This document shows positions 27,990 through 28,267 of a stretch of 28,267 nucleotides of DNA, in pieces. Both the position numbers and the translations under genes were made by a program. Positions within the stretch are counted from its first letter, which is position 1. Every line of letters starts with the position of its first letter. Below the pieces are notes generated by a model that saw nothing but the letters and a program-made list of their open reading frames with translations, ran no database searches and had not been told where the DNA came from. The stretch is from a virus. The DNA lies in the IMG/VR virus record IMGVR_UViG_3300021091_003049, positions 1 to 28,267 of that record; one strand, given 5' to 3'.

Positions 27990-28267
27990 TAGTTATTAGC
28001 CCTTCTAGGACGCCCTGTCAACATAGGTGAAGGAGCAGGAGTTATAGAACCACCGCCGCCACCGCCTCCAGTATTTATGACTGGTTGTTGAATATTGTTA
28101 TTAATAATTGTAGGTGCTGGCATGAAGTTTTCCGATTCTTTATCACGCTGTGCCTTTGCTTTTAATTGTTGTTCTTTTTTCAATTGCTCAGCAGTCTTAG
28201 TTGTAGATGGCTCAATCTTTGGTTTTGTTGGTGCAGGTTTTTCACCTGGTTTTGGTGGGGTCTCTTG
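27989..28267 (-). CDS. C-terminal part of a Pro/Gly-rich structural protein (partial)
   Basis: The frame is open to the right edge of the window without a stop, so this is the 3' part of a gene: at least 92 residues. It begins in a Pro/Lys-rich stretch (TPPKPGEKPAPTKPKIEP), goes to a charged helix (KKEQQLKAKAQRDKESENF), then Asn-rich INNNIQQPVINT, a run of seven Gly, and ends PSPMLTGRPRRANN. A TTG at 28183 is in frame but is unlikely to be the start since the upstream codons look coding. The TAA overlaps the ATG of the 1065-aa gene by one base. The composition suggests a flexible tail of a virion protein; no specific identity. Confidence 0.6.
   Translation of the reverse strand, partial: QETPPKPGEKPAPTKPKIEPSTTKTAEQLKKEQQLKAKAQRDKESENFMPAPTIINNNIQQPVINTGGGGGGGSITPAPSPMLTGRPRRANN

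Noticed and set aside
27996-28024. TTGACA with 17-base spacing before TAATAA upstream of the 1065-aa gene
   Set aside because: The -10 matches only 3 of 6 bases and the gene is already coupled to the upstream frame by TAATG.
1-28267. CRISPR arrays, insertion sequences, integrase or attachment sites
   Set aside because: No regularly spaced repeats, transposase motifs or integrase genes were seen.

Overview
The window looks like part of the late and accessory region of a T4-like marine cyanophage (a myovirus of Synechococcus or Prochlorococcus). Every supported gene lies on the minus strand, so transcription runs from high to low coordinates. The evidence is a T4-type gp5 spike and gp27-type hub pair, a run of large fibre and baseplate proteins, many TATAAATA-type late promoters, and cyanobacterial accessory genes (a CP12-like Calvin-cycle inhibitor and a CpeT-like phycobiliprotein lyase). 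The DNA is visibly AT-rich, and the readable phage tRNAs decode A-ending codons.

Layout in transcription order. (1) 28267-19927: the 3' end of a Pro/Gly-rich gene, a 1065-aa hydrophobic tape-measure or hub-like protein, a gp27-like hub, then CP12 and CpeT inserted between the hub and gp5, then gp5. CP12 and gp5 have late promoters. cpeT instead has a perfect consensus sigma70 promoter (TTGACA-17-TATAAT). (2) 19926-17606: small phage genes and a tRNA cluster (Leu-UAA, an odd long-variable-arm tRNA with loop CTTATAA, Gly-UCC, Thr-UGU, a degenerate tRNA-like element, Ala-UGC). Sigma70-like promoters serve this block and I found no late promoter in it. (3) 17605-16202: a RimK-type ATP-grasp ligase, a possible small ORF and a small conserved protein. 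(4) 16155-4806: fibre and baseplate proteins, including a tandem triplication of a 269-aa Gly-rich fibre or adhesin gene. The triplet is flanked by two small proteins that share a QL(D/E)-x-(M/L)-(Y/W)-x-D motif. Almost every unit has its own late promoter, often fused to the stop codon of the gene before it. (5) 4752-1: a six-gene run with small overlaps or gaps: flavin-dependent halogenase (the family of the marine viral halogenase VirX1), a 294-aa unknown, a 118-aa helical unknown, two 2OG-Fe(II) dioxygenases and a JmjC/cupin-type dioxygenase.

The most interesting part is region 5. It has no late promoter. A near-consensus sigma70 promoter overlaps the end of the preceding gene, and an intrinsic terminator lies between that promoter and the halogenase start codon, ending two bases before the ATG. 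This looks like a separately controlled, possibly attenuated, oxidative-tailoring module (one halogenase plus three Fe(II)/2OG-type enzymes) with no known substrate. All functions are read from sequence motifs; no database search was possible.
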